Positions 62,799-64,000 of a stretch of DNA of 64,000 nt are shown here, piece after piece; position 1 is the first letter of the stretch, and every line of letters begins with the position of its first letter. The notes under the pieces were generated by a model. The model searched no databases, was not told the origin of the DNA, and saw only the letters and a program-made list of their open reading frames with translations. Source of the DNA: Clostridia bacterium (GTDB lineage: Bacteria; Bacillota; Clostridia; Christensenellales; Borkfalkiaceae); the NCBI GenBank assembly GCA_017397305.1, contig JAFQJB010000004.1:56804-120803 (forward strand). The letters are read 5' to 3'. A program made the position numbers and the translations under genes.

Positions 62799-63647
62799 AT
62801 GAGTGAAATTGCTATTATCAAGTTTGAAAGTCAATATTTTTCGGTCAAGGACACTTTGGAATGCGGGCAAGTGTTCAGGTTTTTGCCGTACAAAAAAGGT
62901 TTTAAGGTGTATTCTGCCGACAAGTGTTGCTATTGCTATAACGAGGGCGATTTTGCCTTTATAGAGTGCGAAAAACAAGACGAGCAGTATTTTTATAACT
63001 ATTTCGATTTAAGCAGAGATTATAGCAAAATTTATAATAGCGCAATAGAAGAAAACGTTGATATTTTAACCATTTCAGCAAAAGCTGGTAAAGGCATTAG
63101 AATTCTTAATCAAGACTTAACCGAAACGCTATTTTCATTTATCGTATCGCAAAACAACAATATCCCAAGGATTAAGGGCATTATCGAAAAGATGTGCGTT
63201 GCCCTTGGCGAAAGAAAAGAATTTTTGGGAGAAGATTATTTTTCCTTCCCAACAGCAAAAAAAATGGCGGAAAGAGGGGAAGAGTTTTATAAAAGTATTG
63301 GGCTAGGTTATCGCGCCGAATATATCCGTCGCTTAGCGGTAGAGATTGAAAAGGGGCTTGATATTTTCGAGTGGAAAAATTTATCCACTAAAGAGTTAAA
63401 TAAAAAACTCGTATCAATTTATGGAGTTGGTAAAAAGGTTGCCGACTGCGTAAGCCTTTTCGGGTATAGAAAAAGCGACGCTTTCCCCGTCGATACGTGG
63501 ATAGAAAAGGTGTATAGGGAAGACTTTAAGGGAACGATAATAAACCGTGAAAAAATAGCCGAATATTTTTCAAATAAATTCCTAGATAATGCGGGATATT
63601 ATCAGCAATACCTATTTTTCTATAAAAGAAGCAAAGAAAAGGAATAA
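62799..63647 (+). CDS. ogg: OGG-type 8-oxoguanine DNA glycosylase/AP lyase homologue
   Basis: This 282-residue helix-hairpin-helix glycosylase has an N-terminal OGG domain (TLECGQVFRF) and the HhH-GPD core: GVGKKVADCVSLFG with the catalytic Lys213, then PVDTWIEKVY with Asp232. It excises oxidised guanine from DNA. It resembles the Clostridium OGG1-like subgroup, which lacks the third domain. I chose the ATG at 62799; the frame continues upstream only to a GTG inside the terminator stem. No ribosome site is present. No promoter is visible, so expression may need read-through of the rpmA terminator. Confidence 0.85.
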   Translation: MSEIAIIKFESQYFSVKDTLECGQVFRFLPYKKGFKVYSADKCCYCYNEGDFAFIECEKQDEQYFYNYFDLSRDYSKIYNSAIEENVDILTISAKAGKGIRILNQDLTETLFSFIVSQNNNIPRIKGIIEKMCVALGERKEFLGEDYFSFPTAKKMAERGEEFYKSIGLGYRAEYIRRLAVEIEKGLDIFEWKNLSTKELNKKLVSIYGVGKKVADCVSLFGYRKSDAFPVDTWIEKVYREDFKGTIINREKIAEYFSNKFLDNAGYYQQYLFFYKRSKEKE

Positions 63648-63682
63648 AAGTTGGTAAAAGCACAAAATATTTATTAAAATAA

Positions 63683-63712
63683 TTGTCAAAAATAGGCAAT
63701 TTGTGTTATACT
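63683..63712 (+). promoter_or_regulatory. Promoter of the Fe-S scaffold gene
   Basis: TTGTCA (63683-63688), an 18-base spacer and TATACT (63707-63712). Confidence 0.6.
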
Positions 63713-63754
63713 AAACGAGATAAAATATAAAAACAAAATTGGAGGCATAGATTT

Positions 63755-64000
63755 ATGCAGTATTCAACTGAAGTTAAAGAAATGACCTGCGTTTGCAAAG
63801 GACCAAAACACGGTCCCGCTCCTATCCCCGAAGAGGGCAGATGGGTAGAAGCAAAGGAAATTAAAGACATTTCCGCATATACGCATGGTGTAGGCTGGTG
63901 TGCACCCCAACAAGGTGCTTGCAAACTTTCGCTCAACGTTAAAAACGGTATCATCGAAGAAGCGCTTGTAGAAACTATCGGTTGCTCGGGTATGACTCAC
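63755..64000 (+). CDS. NifU-like iron-sulfur cluster scaffold protein, partial (N-terminal 82 residues)
   Basis: The frame is open from the ATG at 63755 to the window end. A GGAGG site lies 8 bases upstream. HGPAPIPEEGRWVEAKEIKDI (positions ~20-40), HGVGWCAPQQGACKLSL and ETIGCSGMTH match the anaerobic SUF/NifU-like scaffold family, whose Cys residues in these motifs bind the cluster. The rest of the gene and its neighbours lie outside the window. It has its own promoter. Confidence 0.85.
   Translation, partial: MQYSTEVKEMTCVCKGPKHGPAPIPEEGRWVEAKEIKDISAYTHGVGWCAPQQGACKLSLNVKNGIIEEALVETIGCSGMTH

Noticed and set aside
63706..64000. Minus-strand ORFs at the window end
   Set aside because: They are antisense to the NifU-like gene, which has a ribosome site, a promoter and clear homology.

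Overview
The window looks like chromosome from a low-GC, anaerobic, Gram-positive bacterium of the Clostridia type, probably an uncultured gut lineage. The evidence is gene order and family content: rpsO-pnp-ylxY-mlpA, secD-secF-recJ-relA-(metallo-beta-lactamase)-hemZ, murB-PHP-whiA-dnaE-pfkA, adjacent ATP-type and PPi-type phosphofructokinases, two YitT proteins, and strong sigma-A promoters with AGGAGG-like ribosome sites. No phage, transposase, rRNA or CRISPR array was seen. The family or genus cannot be fixed from this sequence alone.

Left part (1-27.4 kb): small catabolic and regulatory operons. A divergent pair opens it: two tandem paralogues of an unrecognised family on the minus strand, and a short GH127-like protein on the plus strand. 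Next come CapA-like phosphoesterase, M20 peptidase, MFS transporter and FGGY kinase; a compact XRE regulator/SLOG-protein pair sharing an inverted operator; an AraC regulator divergent from an M24 (creatinase-like) protein and an ASRT-domain protein; an unexplained 350-bp structured region with an internal repeat; a second CapA protein, two YitT proteins and uxaC; an SIS/TIM-like/YjbQ operon; an AEC transporter; and a second AraC regulator divergent from a six-gene operon (PIG-L deacetylase, Gfo/Idh/MocA oxidoreductase, NagB-like, acetyltransferase, MtlD-like, PfkB) that reads as amino-sugar or hexitol catabolism.

Middle (27.5-36 kb): an ECF sigma factor, a membrane RsgI-like anti-sigma candidate and a lipoprotein with the same RsgI-like domain. 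The sigma operon and the lipoprotein gene share an identically spaced non-sigma-A promoter motif, which suggests one autoregulated envelope-stress regulon. A split chromate transporter follows, then tRNA-Gly(CCC) with three tandem ~116-bp repeats that each copy the tRNA 3' end, a TauE/SafE permease, a DUF1858 protein, and divergent SecD and SecF that lack the expected transmembrane Asp.

Right part (36-64 kb): housekeeping genes for repair (recJ, an OGG-like glycosylase), (p)ppGpp (relA/spoT), haem (hemZ), ribosome and RNA (rpsO, pnp, rplU, rpmA), wall (murB), replication (dnaE), glycolysis (two Pfks), and the start of a NifU-like Fe-S scaffold gene. Embedded in it is a fucose module: an AraC regulator divergent from fucI and a cytoplasmic GH29 alpha-L-fucosidase. 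Promoter, terminator and repeat calls were made by eye from consensus matches and inverted repeats.
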